This document shows, one piece after another, positions 40,056 to 47,157 of a stretch of DNA of 64,000 nucleotides. The position numbers and the translations under genes are program-made. The notes under the pieces are model-generated. The model was not told the origin of the DNA and ran no database searches. It worked only from the letters and a program-made list of their open reading frames with translations. The stretch covers positions 1-64,000 of the forward strand of contig CAMJJT010000002.1 of NCBI GenBank assembly GCA_946406195.1, written 5' to 3'. Position 1 is the first letter of the stretch, and each line of letters begins with the position of its first letter. Source of the DNA: an uncultured Bacteroidales bacterium (GTDB lineage: Bacteria; Bacteroidota; Bacteroidia; Bacteroidales; Paludibacteraceae).

Positions 40056-42263
40056 TCAATTAATTATTGGTAAGTCCTCTACATTAATTTGCGTTAATTT
40101 CTCCGTAGTAATATCGACATCCTGAGCAAGACGATTAGCTTGTCTCTCAAGTGTTTTTTCAAAAACATTGCGAACCAAACGACCATTTCCGAAATTCGCA
40201 TCTTTGTGAGCCACCTCATTTTCAAAATATTTCTGCAAATGTTCTTTTGCACCCTCTCCGAAGTGGTACTCATATTTTTTCATATTTACCTCAAAAATTT
40301 GCAACAATTCATCTGCTGAATAATCGGGGAACTCAATGTAACGGTTGAAGCGTGATTGCAAGCCGGGGTTGGAGTCTATAAAATCCTTCATATTCTTCGT
40401 ATATCCGGCAAGAATAACAATAAGTCTGTCGCGGTTATCCTCCATCCGTTTCAGCAGTGTAGCAATAGCTTCTTTACCGAAATCATTTTCGCTTCCACTA
40501 ATGAGCGAATATGCCTCATCTATAAAGAGAACTCCATCCAATGCACTGTCTATTATTTTGTTGGTTTTCACTGCCGTTTGCCCTACATACTCTGCTACTA
40601 ACCCTGCACGGTCTGTTTCTACCAAATGCCCTTTACTTACAACGCCAAGATCTTTGTATATCTTTGCCAGAATACGTGCCACTGTTGTTTTTCCCGTTCC
40701 GGGATTTCCTGTAAACACGCAGTGGTAAGAGACAGACGAAGTCTTTAATCCTTTAGCTTCCCGCGCTTGCTGAATCTTAACAAAGTTAGAAAGCGTTTCA
40801 ACTTCTTTCTTGACGGAGCCTAATCCTATTAATTCATCGAGCATTTTTGATGAAGTATTTGTTCTCGGCTTACTACCTTTTGGGGGTGTTGTTGACGCTA
40901 CCCCAATGGGATTTGAATAATCATCGCCTATAATACCCATTAGCAAACGCTCTAATTGCTTTTTGTCTTTTATAAGGACTTCGCGACCGGCTGCACCTCT
41001 GTTCGGTCCAACTATACCAGCAGCCTCTAACTGGTCGGACAATTTCCCCGCACGATTATAACCTATTTCAAACTTACGTTGTAATTGTGAGGTAGAGCCC
41101 TCTTGTTTATCAACAATCCATCTGGCTGCATCTGCAAATAGGGGGTCTAAATCAGGTATATGCGGAGCAGAGATAGGTGTAAATTCCTCTTCCTCTTGCT
41201 CATCCTCTTGCGGAACAAATTCTTGATCGCCGCTTCCCTGCAACTTCATGATATTACCTAACCACTCTGCCTCTTCTTTTGTGACAGTATTGTCTGCTTT
41301 GGCGGTAATAGAAGCAAAACGATAAATGTCAACTAAGAATTTTTGATGTAACATCGTGTCTTTTGTTGACAATAGGCGAGACAGCATAAATGTCTCTGAA
41401 ATAGCCGGAGAAGCATCGATGTATGCCTTTACTCCCTTTATAATAGAAGATGCCTCAGATTGGTATGCTCCTTTTAAAGTTGAGAGATATGTGTAAGGTT
41501 TGTTCTTAGAACATCCTTTTGTAAGAGCAATAAAATATAAGACTCCAAGACCTTCCTTACTATCAAGGTCTATCGGATGTCCCAAGCCAATATAACAACG
41601 AATAATATCTACCAAAAATAGAAGGCGAACTTTTTCTCTGACACTCAATATAGAACTACCATTTATCACGATTTTTACTCCCATAGAATCTACAAGAGTT
41701 TCAAGGCCTTGTATTTTTAACACGTTCTCGTAATCTGCGTATAAATCTTCTGCTGCTTTGATGACTTGGTTGTAATATTTCTCGCTTATGTTATTAGTTG
41801 TATTCTTAGCAGCCTCTATCTCCTCGTGATATATTGCAGATCTCAACGCCTCGCCCACATTACTGCTTGCCTCATTTTTGGCGAATTCTTTTTCTTTTTT
41901 ATTAGCTATTATTGCTGCTATAATATGGGCAACTATAGTGACTCCAAGGAAAGATAACCCTATCCATGTATCTACGGCAAATCCTAATAATATAGCACAT
42001 GCTACAAGTATCCACATACCGAAAGATAACCAAATCAAGCAGCCTTCTTTACACCCTATGTTATCTGCATTTCCTTTGCCACTTCCTATCTTTTGACGAT
42101 TATACAATCCCGTTCCCGGTATGCTTGTGTTAAGATAGGTTCCATTAGGTCCAAATGACAAACTTGCTCCACGTGGTCCGATGGAAGTACTAATTCCCTT
42201 TTTGCCAAAATTAAGTCTAACTCCGGGTATCAAAGTTTTTCTTTTTCTCCAAGTCCAAGCCAT
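40056..42263 (-). CDS. DUF4236-TM-FtsK-gamma-AAA+ fusion ATPase
   Basis: 735 aa with five regions. Residues 1-55 are DUF4236 (RKRKTLIPGVRLNFGKKG...). Two membrane helices lie at about 75-120. A helical segment resembling a TerB-like domain covers about 290-345. A winged-helix FtsK-gamma-type domain (LFADAARWIVDKQEGSTSQLQRKF) spans 372-440. A CbxX/SpoVK-type AAA+ domain runs 478-735 with Walker A GNPGTGKTT (519-527) and Walker B VLFIDEA (578-584). It overlaps the ion-channel stop by 1 bp. A membrane-tethered remodelling motor is the best reading; the combination is new to me. Confidence 0.85.
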   Translation of the reverse strand: MAWTWRKRKTLIPGVRLNFGKKGISTSIGPRGASLSFGPNGTYLNTSIPGTGLYNRQKIGSGKGNADNIGCKEGCLIWLSFGMWILVACAILLGFAVDTWIGLSFLGVTIVAHIIAAIIANKKEKEFAKNEASSNVGEALRSAIYHEEIEAAKNTTNNISEKYYNQVIKAAEDLYADYENVLKIQGLETLVDSMGVKIVINGSSILSVREKVRLLFLVDIIRCYIGLGHPIDLDSKEGLGVLYFIALTKGCSKNKPYTYLSTLKGAYQSEASSIIKGVKAYIDASPAISETFMLSRLLSTKDTMLHQKFLVDIYRFASITAKADNTVTKEEAEWLGNIMKLQGSGDQEFVPQEDEQEEEEFTPISAPHIPDLDPLFADAARWIVDKQEGSTSQLQRKFEIGYNRAGKLSDQLEAAGIVGPNRGAAGREVLIKDKKQLERLLMGIIGDDYSNPIGVASTTPPKGSKPRTNTSSKMLDELIGLGSVKKEVETLSNFVKIQQAREAKGLKTSSVSYHCVFTGNPGTGKTTVARILAKIYKDLGVVSKGHLVETDRAGLVAEYVGQTAVKTNKIIDSALDGVLFIDEAYSLISGSENDFGKEAIATLLKRMEDNRDRLIVILAGYTKNMKDFIDSNPGLQSRFNRYIEFPDYSADELLQIFEVNMKKYEYHFGEGAKEHLQKYFENEVAHKDANFGNGRLVRNVFEKTLERQANRLAQDVDITTEKLTQINVEDLPIIN

Positions 42264-42997
42264 TATTTTTCTGCTTCTTTTTCTTTTTTAGCCTCTCGCA
42301 ATTCTTCCAGATAACTTGCTGTAATTACACCCGAAGGCAAAGCGATTACGGCAACTCCAAGAATAGCAGAAAGCATACTAATTATTCTGCCCATATCAGT
42401 TGCTGGGTATATATCTCCGTATCCAACTGTGGTCAGCGTCGTTGTAGCCCAATAGAGTGCGTCGAAGAAATCATCAAACATCGCAGATTCTTCAACGTTA
42501 AACATAATCAATGCAGTAATAACAATGTAGAATAGCGCAATCCAAAATACGGTAAATAGGATATGACGCTCTTTGCGAAGTACTTTGAACAAGATTTGTA
42601 CGTTCTTTGAGTAACGGACGAACTTAAACACACGCAATATCTTGAAAAGACGCGTAATACGGAATAGTTTTAGTGCTTTGTTTACAACGATGAGTGAAGG
42701 TAATATTGATAGCAAATCGATAATTGCAAAGGCTGTAAATGGGTACGTTAGAAAGGCCACCCATTTTGGGCGATCATTAAGGCGCAAGTCAGCTGTTAGC
42801 CAACGTAACAAATAATCGATAATAAAAACAATTACAGATACTTTGTCGAACCATTCAAGCCACACATTCTGTTCGCGAAACGCAAGCGGAATAATACTGA
42901 TGAGGATGAAAAACAACATCGCCCAATCATAAAATCTGCTAATGACTGAGTTGCGTCCTGTTTCTATCGTTTCGTATATTTCATTTCTCCAATTCAT
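42263..42997 (-). CDS. Voltage-gated-type potassium channel
   Basis: 244 aa from the ATG at 42997; the track start is a TTG inside the -7 box. Six membrane segments. S4 reads LFRITRLFKILRVFKFVRY with a basic residue every third position, and the pore filter is TTVGYGDIYP. It belongs to the Kv-like ion-transport family. It is the first gene of the seven-gene operon and overlaps the AAA+ gene by 1 bp (TAATG). Ion channels in defence or toxin loci can act as membrane-depolarising effectors; here that is only a hypothesis. Confidence 0.9.
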   Translation of the reverse strand: MNWRNEIYETIETGRNSVISRFYDWAMLFFILISIIPLAFREQNVWLEWFDKVSVIVFIIDYLLRWLTADLRLNDRPKWVAFLTYPFTAFAIIDLLSILPSLIVVNKALKLFRITRLFKILRVFKFVRYSKNVQILFKVLRKERHILFTVFWIALFYIVITALIMFNVEESAMFDDFFDALYWATTTLTTVGYGDIYPATDMGRIISMLSAILGVAVIALPSGVITASYLEELREAKKEKEAEK

Positions 42998-43018
42998 GTC
43001 GGGTATGAATTTTGTCTG

Positions 43019-43049
43019 CAAAGGTACAACATTTTTTTGATATATGCAA
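43019..43049 (-). promoter_or_regulatory. Promoter of the channel/AAA+/nuclease/Hxs operon
   Basis: Minus-strand TACCTTTG (plus 43019-43026), 20-nt spacer and TTG (plus 43047-43049), embedded in the first copy of the terminator-promoter repeat. Confidence 0.8.
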
Positions 43050-43107
43050 ATAAAACTCTCTTTTTTTGAACAGACAAAAAAAAATCTGCACTTGGGATGC
43101 AGATTTA
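43027..43107. repeat. Terminator-promoter repeat, copy 1
   Basis: About 80 bp (ATTTTTTTGATATATGCAAATAAAACTCTC...AATCTGCAC...TGCAGATTTATTG) nearly identical to copy 2. On the minus strand it reads as a terminator (ATCTGCA stem plus T run, 43087-43108) ending the HEPN unit and then the promoter of the channel operon. Confidence 0.85.
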
Positions 43108-43149
43108 TTGTTTTTGTGAAGCCTGGGAGACTCTAAAGGAATGAGATTT

Positions 43150-43236
43150 CGAAGCGGCTAATTTCAAAGCGTGACAATTTGTCACTGTTTCATTCCCATC
43201 ATCTTTCAAGCGCTTTTTTGTAACTCTCCTATATGT
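43150..43236 (-). pseudogene. Remnant of a BRO-N gene
   Basis: The minus-strand frame from 43224 reads VTKKRLKDDGNETVTNCHALKLAAS. It aligns with LKQRLAEEGNETVTNCHQLKL of the BRO-N protein at 9142, including the same GTGACAAATTGTCAC DNA. No start, N-terminal domain or remaining C-terminus is present, so this is a decayed fragment wedged between the HEPN gene and the terminator. Confidence 0.8.
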
Positions 43237-43635
43237 TTATACCTTTAACAACTCTTCTATTTTTTGTAAAAGTTCGTAAGCTAACGGTTTTAAAGCCTCC
43301 AAATCTTCACGCGAGACATCATAGATAACATCGTAATCCGCCTTCTCTCGCATATTCTCCATGACGGCAATAAAATGACCAAACTTCGGATCAATAATGC
43401 CTGTTTTGATGAAATGCTGATGAAACTGCGCATTTGTGCCATGATGCGATCTTGATTGTATCCCATTCGCCACAAAAATCGCATGGATAGCATGAAAGAC
43501 CGCGTAATAGAAACGATTGGCAGCAGCCGAAATGGATTCAATCTGCATCAATTGTTCTCCATCAGCAAGACATGCACGGCATTTATCTAAATGTAGCTGC
43601 GTCAAAACTTGTTTATCTTCGTTTGTCAGGCTCAT
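43237..43635 (-). CDS. HEPN-domain protein (toxin of a HEPN/MNT pair)
   Basis: 132 aa, all helical. Features are HLDKCRACLADGEQLMQIES and AAANRFYYAVFHAIHAIFVANG, the typical HEPN core. An R-x4-6-H ribonuclease motif is not obvious, but RSHHGTNAQFHQHF supplies several His residues. It overlaps the nucleotidyltransferase gene by 4 bp. HEPN/MNT pairs act as toxin-antitoxin systems in which the MNT protein can AMPylate and neutralise HEPN. Confidence 0.85.
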   Translation of the reverse strand: MSLTNEDKQVLTQLHLDKCRACLADGEQLMQIESISAAANRFYYAVFHAIHAIFVANGIQSRSHHGTNAQFHQHFIKTGIIDPKFGHFIAVMENMREKADYDVIYDVSREDLEALKPLAYELLQKIEELLKV

Positions 43636-43949
43636 ACTAATACGATTTTTTCGTCCTCAACATTACAATAGAATGGAGTGAAATGGCGTTGCTCCCATTC
43701 TCGACGGGTATAAAGCATCGGATTTATCTCTTGACCTATCTGCCATCCCAGTTCTACAAACGGGTATGCATACATGTCGTAATCCTGTAGTTGCTGTTTT
43801 TCTTTGTCCACCAATACCAGCAAATCCCAGTCGGAGTCGGAGCGATTATCACCACGAGCCCGAGAACCATATAGCCATAGATTACTTCCTTCGGGAAGAA
43901 TCTGCTTACCCATCATACTGATGCGTTGTATGGTTGCTGTTTTTGTCAT
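43632..43949 (-). CDS. MNT-domain nucleotidyltransferase (antitoxin of a HEPN/MNT pair)
   Basis: 105 aa from ATG 43949; the track start is a TTG before the leader. The minimal nucleotidyltransferase signature is LWLYGSRARGDNRSDSDWDLLVLV, the GSxRxG...SDxDL motif with two metal-binding acidic residues. The partner HEPN gene follows with a 4-bp overlap. It probably protects the cell by modifying the HEPN protein. Promoter at 43990-44020. Confidence 0.9.
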   Translation of the reverse strand: MTKTATIQRISMMGKQILPEGSNLWLYGSRARGDNRSDSDWDLLVLVDKEKQQLQDYDMYAYPFVELGWQIGQEINPMLYTRREWEQRHFTPFYCNVEDEKIVLV

Positions 43950-43989
43950 AAAGGTTGTGATTTTGTACGTTCTTTGCAACTTACGGCTG

Positions 43990-44020
43990 CAAAGGTACTA
44001 CATTTTTTTGATATATGCAA
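43990..44020 (-). promoter_or_regulatory. Promoter of the HEPN/MNT unit
   Basis: Minus-strand TACCTTTG (plus 43990-43997), 20-nt spacer, TTG (plus 44018-44020), embedded in repeat copy 2. Confidence 0.8.
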
Positions 44021-44084
44021 ATAAAACTCTCTTTTTTTGAACAGACACAAAAAAAATCTGCACTTTTGATGCAGATTTATTGTA
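43998..44084. repeat. Terminator-promoter repeat, copy 2
   Basis: Near-identical to copy 1 (ATTTTTTTGATATATGCAAATAAAACTCTCTTTTTTTGAACAGAC...TGCAGATTTATTG). On the minus strand it terminates the PH-like gene (ATCTGCATCAAAAGTGCAGAT plus T run) and starts the HEPN/MNT transcript. Confidence 0.85.
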
Positions 44085-44136
44085 TTCCAGTGTTGTGGAG
44101 AGTGTTCATCCTCGCTATTCATTATACCGGTTTCAT

Positions 44137-44412
44137 TTACGACAATAGTTCCAAAATCCGTTTGGCATCGGAGCGTGTGAAGCCTTCTGCATGAATAGTC
44201 TGGCTACCTTTGCTTTCAATGACGATGTCGCCAAATAGCAAGTGCATCGAGATATTGACAGAACCGATGCGTTCACGCATGATAACCGATTGATCATAGC
44301 CGATGATTTTGCCTTTGTAATAGGTCACTTTGTCATCATCGATGATCAGTTTGTCCGGGAAAATGGCATTCCCATTGCCGGAAATCCGGCTTGCTACAAA
44401 TGTATGAGTCAT
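44137..44412 (-). CDS. Small PH-like domain protein
   Basis: 91 aa, strand-rich, with LIIDDDKVTYYKGKIIGYDQSVIMRERIGSVNI and a C-terminal helix TRSDAKRILELLS. That is the architecture of a bacterial pleckstrin-homology-like domain without membrane helices. Function unknown. It has its own terminator-promoter module on each side, so it is a single-gene cassette. Confidence 0.65.
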   Translation of the reverse strand: MTHTFVASRISGNGNAIFPDKLIIDDDKVTYYKGKIIGYDQSVIMRERIGSVNISMHLLFGDIVIESKGSQTIHAEGFTRSDAKRILELLS

Positions 44413-44434
44413 AGTGGTATTTGTATTTTTCGTG

Positions 44435-44520
44435 CAAAATTACAACTTTTTTCTGAATTACGCAAATAAACTCTCTTTTTTTCTACATTCACAAAAAAAA
44501 TCTGCACTTTTGATGCAGAT
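44435..44520. repeat. Terminator-promoter repeat, copy 3 (diverged)
   Basis: CGCAAATAAACTCTCTTTTTTTCTACATTCACAAAAAAAATCTGCACTTTTGATGCAGAT shares the terminator exactly and the AAATAAA-CTCTC segment with copies 1 and 2. The -7 box is TAATTTTG (plus 44435-44442) and the TTG is at plus 44463-44465. Confidence 0.75.
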
Positions 44521-45134
44521 TAGTCCACATAAGTTACGTACGAACCGCGGACACATTTCCAACGTCCATTAGTGAGAAGCTGGACATCATCGCCATAGAC
44601 ACCATCTATCTTATCGCCGTCATCGTTCACGGCATACCAATAACGGCCATGTTTGATGAGGAAACAGCCGTTCCAAAACATAAGCGGCGATTCATCTGAA
44701 TAACACCCCACCTTACGACCGGAACAATGATAGATGTCCCAATAACCGGAACTACGTTGTAACGTCACATAGCCAAAGGGGAAATAATAGATCGTTTTGC
44801 CATAGATGCCGTCCACGAGATCTCCGTTTTCATCAGCAAGATACCATGTGTTGCCTCGTCTGACACGATAATAGCCGTTATAAAGCAGGTTTATTTCATT
44901 GCCGTACAAAATAGACCATGAATCGCGGTATATATAGATGGTCCGACCGGAAGTCTTCACATAACATCCGTTCCAAAGGTCCTGAAAATGGTCCGTACAG
45001 GAAACGGATTTGCGAGTGGTTACTTCGTGTCCGGAATCTTCGAACCAAAGATCGTACTTGTCGGAAACCACATACTGTGCCTGTATGGTCATGCAAGCCA
45101 TCAGCGCGAGGAAGAAGGAATAAAGACGTTTCAT
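44520..45134 (-). CDS. Secreted WG-like repeat protein
   Basis: 204 aa from MKRLYSFFLALMACMTIQAQ, a clear signal peptide; I prefer this ATG to the one four codons earlier. The mature protein has four or five repeats of the kind WYLADENGDLVDGIYG and WYAVNDDGDKIDGVYG, like WG/KWG beta-repeat proteins. It is probably periplasmic or surface-exposed. Its stop codon touches the terminator of repeat copy 3. Confidence 0.7.
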   Translation of the reverse strand: MKRLYSFFLALMACMTIQAQYVVSDKYDLWFEDSGHEVTTRKSVSCTDHFQDLWNGCYVKTSGRTIYIYRDSWSILYGNEINLLYNGYYRVRRGNTWYLADENGDLVDGIYGKTIYYFPFGYVTLQRSSGYWDIYHCSGRKVGCYSDESPLMFWNGCFLIKHGRYWYAVNDDGDKIDGVYGDDVQLLTNGRWKCVRGSYVTYVD

Positions 45135-45222
45135 AAGTCCGCACATTTAATGGGTTACAAAATCTTTTTTCTCCCCATGTGCAAATACTATGCCAAAAGC
45201 AGGCGAGGAGAGCTTGCCTGAC

Positions 45223-45558
45223 TTATTGGGCATTGTTGAGGGCGGAACGACCGGAGTCGGTCATGAGACCGCGTTTCTCGAGGTCGGCACAACGGGCTTT
45301 GTTGAGTTCAGTCCAATGGCTGTTCTTGCGTCTTGGCGAGAGGCGTTGGGCACATCGTCCGTCAGGAAGGCGTTTAATGGTCGAGTCGATCCATCCGAAA
45401 CAGAGGGCTTCTTCGACCACTTCCAGATACGGGATGGCATCTTGGCGCGATACTTTCGTGCGGAAGGTTGTTACCCAGCATTCCTTCTCCGAAGCATGGT
45501 TTGCCTCCAGCCACGCGCGAAGCTCTACTCTACTCCTATATTCCAGAAAATTAGTCAT
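45223..45558 (-). CDS. YdeI/OmpD-associated family protein, short version
   Basis: 111 aa matching the N-terminal region of YdeI-type proteins: RAWLEANHASEKECWVTTFRTK, LEVVEEALCFGWIDSTIKRLPDGRCAQRLSPRRKNSHWTELNKAR. Family members usually run to about 190 aa with a C-terminal DUF1905-linked segment, so this copy is truncated by the TAA at 45223. A GCAGGC...GCCTG hairpin follows. The function of the family is poorly known (linked to peptide resistance in some bacteria). Confidence 0.75.
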   Translation of the reverse strand: MTNFLEYRSRVELRAWLEANHASEKECWVTTFRTKVSRQDAIPYLEVVEEALCFGWIDSTIKRLPDGRCAQRLSPRRKNSHWTELNKARCADLEKRGLMTDSGRSALNNAQ

Positions 45559-45586
45559 TTGTGAGTGTTAAAGGTATATAATAAAT

Positions 45587-46657
45587 TTAACGAATGAGGC
45601 TGTCGATGCTGTCAAAGGTTTGCCAGTGGACGGACTTTTCGGCGGCAAGACGGTTGGCAAGGATGTCGTCGATGAAAATGACGGAGGATGGGTTGCAGAT
45701 GGCGGAATGGACGGCTTTGAAAATTTGGGGATCGGGCTTTGCCATGTGCATTTTCTGTGAGAGGAACAGACCGTCAAAATAGGTATCGAGACGGTATTGG
45801 CAGTTGATGAAATTGAAATGGAGGTCATTGCCGTTGGACAAGAGATAGACCCGATGTCCTTTCTCGCGCAGGCTCTTGACAAACTGCAGACGTTCGGCAG
45901 GGAGGTCTTCCAGCATAGACATCCATGCGTCCTGTACCTCCTCGGCGGTAGTTCCGGGATGGCAGTAAAGCAGGACTTGAGCGATGAAATCGTCCGGTTC
46001 TATTAAGCCCCGTTCAAAATCCGCCATGAGTTGTTTGGATGCCACGCTGACCGCTTTGACGCCCTCTCCATTGCGGTCCATGCCCAGCACGGCACGCATG
46101 TTGTCTTCGCCCATGAGTTGCTCAAAAGCCTGAAAGCAACGCTTCACATCCAAGCGGATGAGCACTCCGCCGAGATCAAAGACATAAACGGGCAAAAGTG
46201 CCTTCAGAAGGGCTTGGCAGGAAGAGAGGATATCCTGATAAGCGGTTTCAAAATCACCGGTGTACCAAGGGTCGGAGACGTCTCGCTGCTGCCCTACCCA
46301 GTCCATCATCAGAGAGAGACGGGCATGGGAGTGATTGAGCAGATCTTTGCCGAAACGATAGTCCATGAGGCGTATATTCGACCGGTCGGCACAAATGATA
46401 TAATCATAGGAAGACCAGTCCGAGGGAGTGATCTGCCGCGCTGCGCGGTGAGCGAAAGGAATACCATGGGCGGTCAGGATACGTTTAGCCGGAGGATAGA
46501 GGTCATTGCCAATCTCTTCGGTCGAAACTGCCGCCGAGGAGATCTCAAAGAGGTTTTCCACGCCTGCCTCCCGGCATAAGTGCTGCATGATAAACTCCGC
46601 CATCGGCGAGCGGCATATATTGCCATGACATATAAAGAGGATCTTGGTCATTTTCAT
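45587..46657 (-). CDS. Low-molecular-weight tyrosine phosphatase fused to a HAD hydrolase
   Basis: 356 aa from the ATG giving MKMTKILFICHGN; the track extends 36 codons upstream into DUF456 territory. Residues 4-155 form an LMW-PTP with the P-loop CHGNICRS and the DPWYTGDFE general-acid loop. From about residue 157 a HAD-IA phosphatase follows (VYVFDLGGVLIRLD, LLSNGNDL, AKPDPQIF, IFIDDI). Both active sites look intact. No stop or frameshift separates them, so this appears to be a true two-headed phosphatase. Last of the long minus-strand run, before the YdeI gene. Confidence 0.88.
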   Translation of the reverse strand: MKMTKILFICHGNICRSPMAEFIMQHLCREAGVENLFEISSAAVSTEEIGNDLYPPAKRILTAHGIPFAHRAARQITPSDWSSYDYIICADRSNIRLMDYRFGKDLLNHSHARLSLMMDWVGQQRDVSDPWYTGDFETAYQDILSSCQALLKALLPVYVFDLGGVLIRLDVKRCFQAFEQLMGEDNMRAVLGMDRNGEGVKAVSVASKQLMADFERGLIEPDDFIAQVLLYCHPGTTAEEVQDAWMSMLEDLPAERLQFVKSLREKGHRVYLLSNGNDLHFNFINCQYRLDTYFDGLFLSQKMHMAKPDPQIFKAVHSAICNPSSVIFIDDILANRLAAEKSVHWQTFDSIDSLIR

Positions 46658-46671
46658 ATCCAATGGAAAAA

Positions 46672-47145
46672 TTACCAAACAGCCTGTATCAGGGCGACGG
46701 TCATGAGACCGCAGGCGATGAGTTTGAGGATCGTACCAAAGAGGATGCCGACGAAACTCCCCCAACCTGCTTTGAGGGCATCGTTGAGTTGTTTACCGCT
46801 GATCAGTTCGCCGATAACGGCTCCGACCAACGGACCAAAAATAACACCCATTGCACCGAAGAACAATCCAACAAAAACACCAATTGTACTTCCCCATACT
46901 CCCCATTTCGTACCACCATAGTGTTTGGTTCCCCAAGCCGGTACTACATAATCGAGCACAGAGATGATTACCACCACAATACCCCAAATGAGGAGGAACT
47001 GCCATGAGAAATGGATCTTTTCCGTCGCTTGTGCTATCCACAAACCGATATACGCAATCGGTGTTCCCGGTAAACCGGGCACTATACAGCCAATCAGACC
47101 GATCAGCATCAAAAGAAATGCTAAAACTAATAAAAAGATATTCAT
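46672..47145 (-). CDS. DUF456 membrane protein
   Basis: 157 aa with four hydrophobic helices. The conserved start LIGLIGCIVPGLPGTPIAYIGL and the glycine-rich GVFVGLFFGAMGVIFGPLVGAVIGEL are characteristic of DUF456. Function unknown. It sits between umuC (12 bp) and the phosphatase fusion (14 bp). Confidence 0.9.
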   Translation of the reverse strand: MNIFLLVLAFLLMLIGLIGCIVPGLPGTPIAYIGLWIAQATEKIHFSWQFLLIWGIVVVIISVLDYVVPAWGTKHYGGTKWGVWGSTIGVFVGLFFGAMGVIFGPLVGAVIGELISGKQLNDALKAGWGSFVGILFGTILKLIACGLMTVALIQAVW

Positions 47146-47157
47146 AAAACGTTGATA

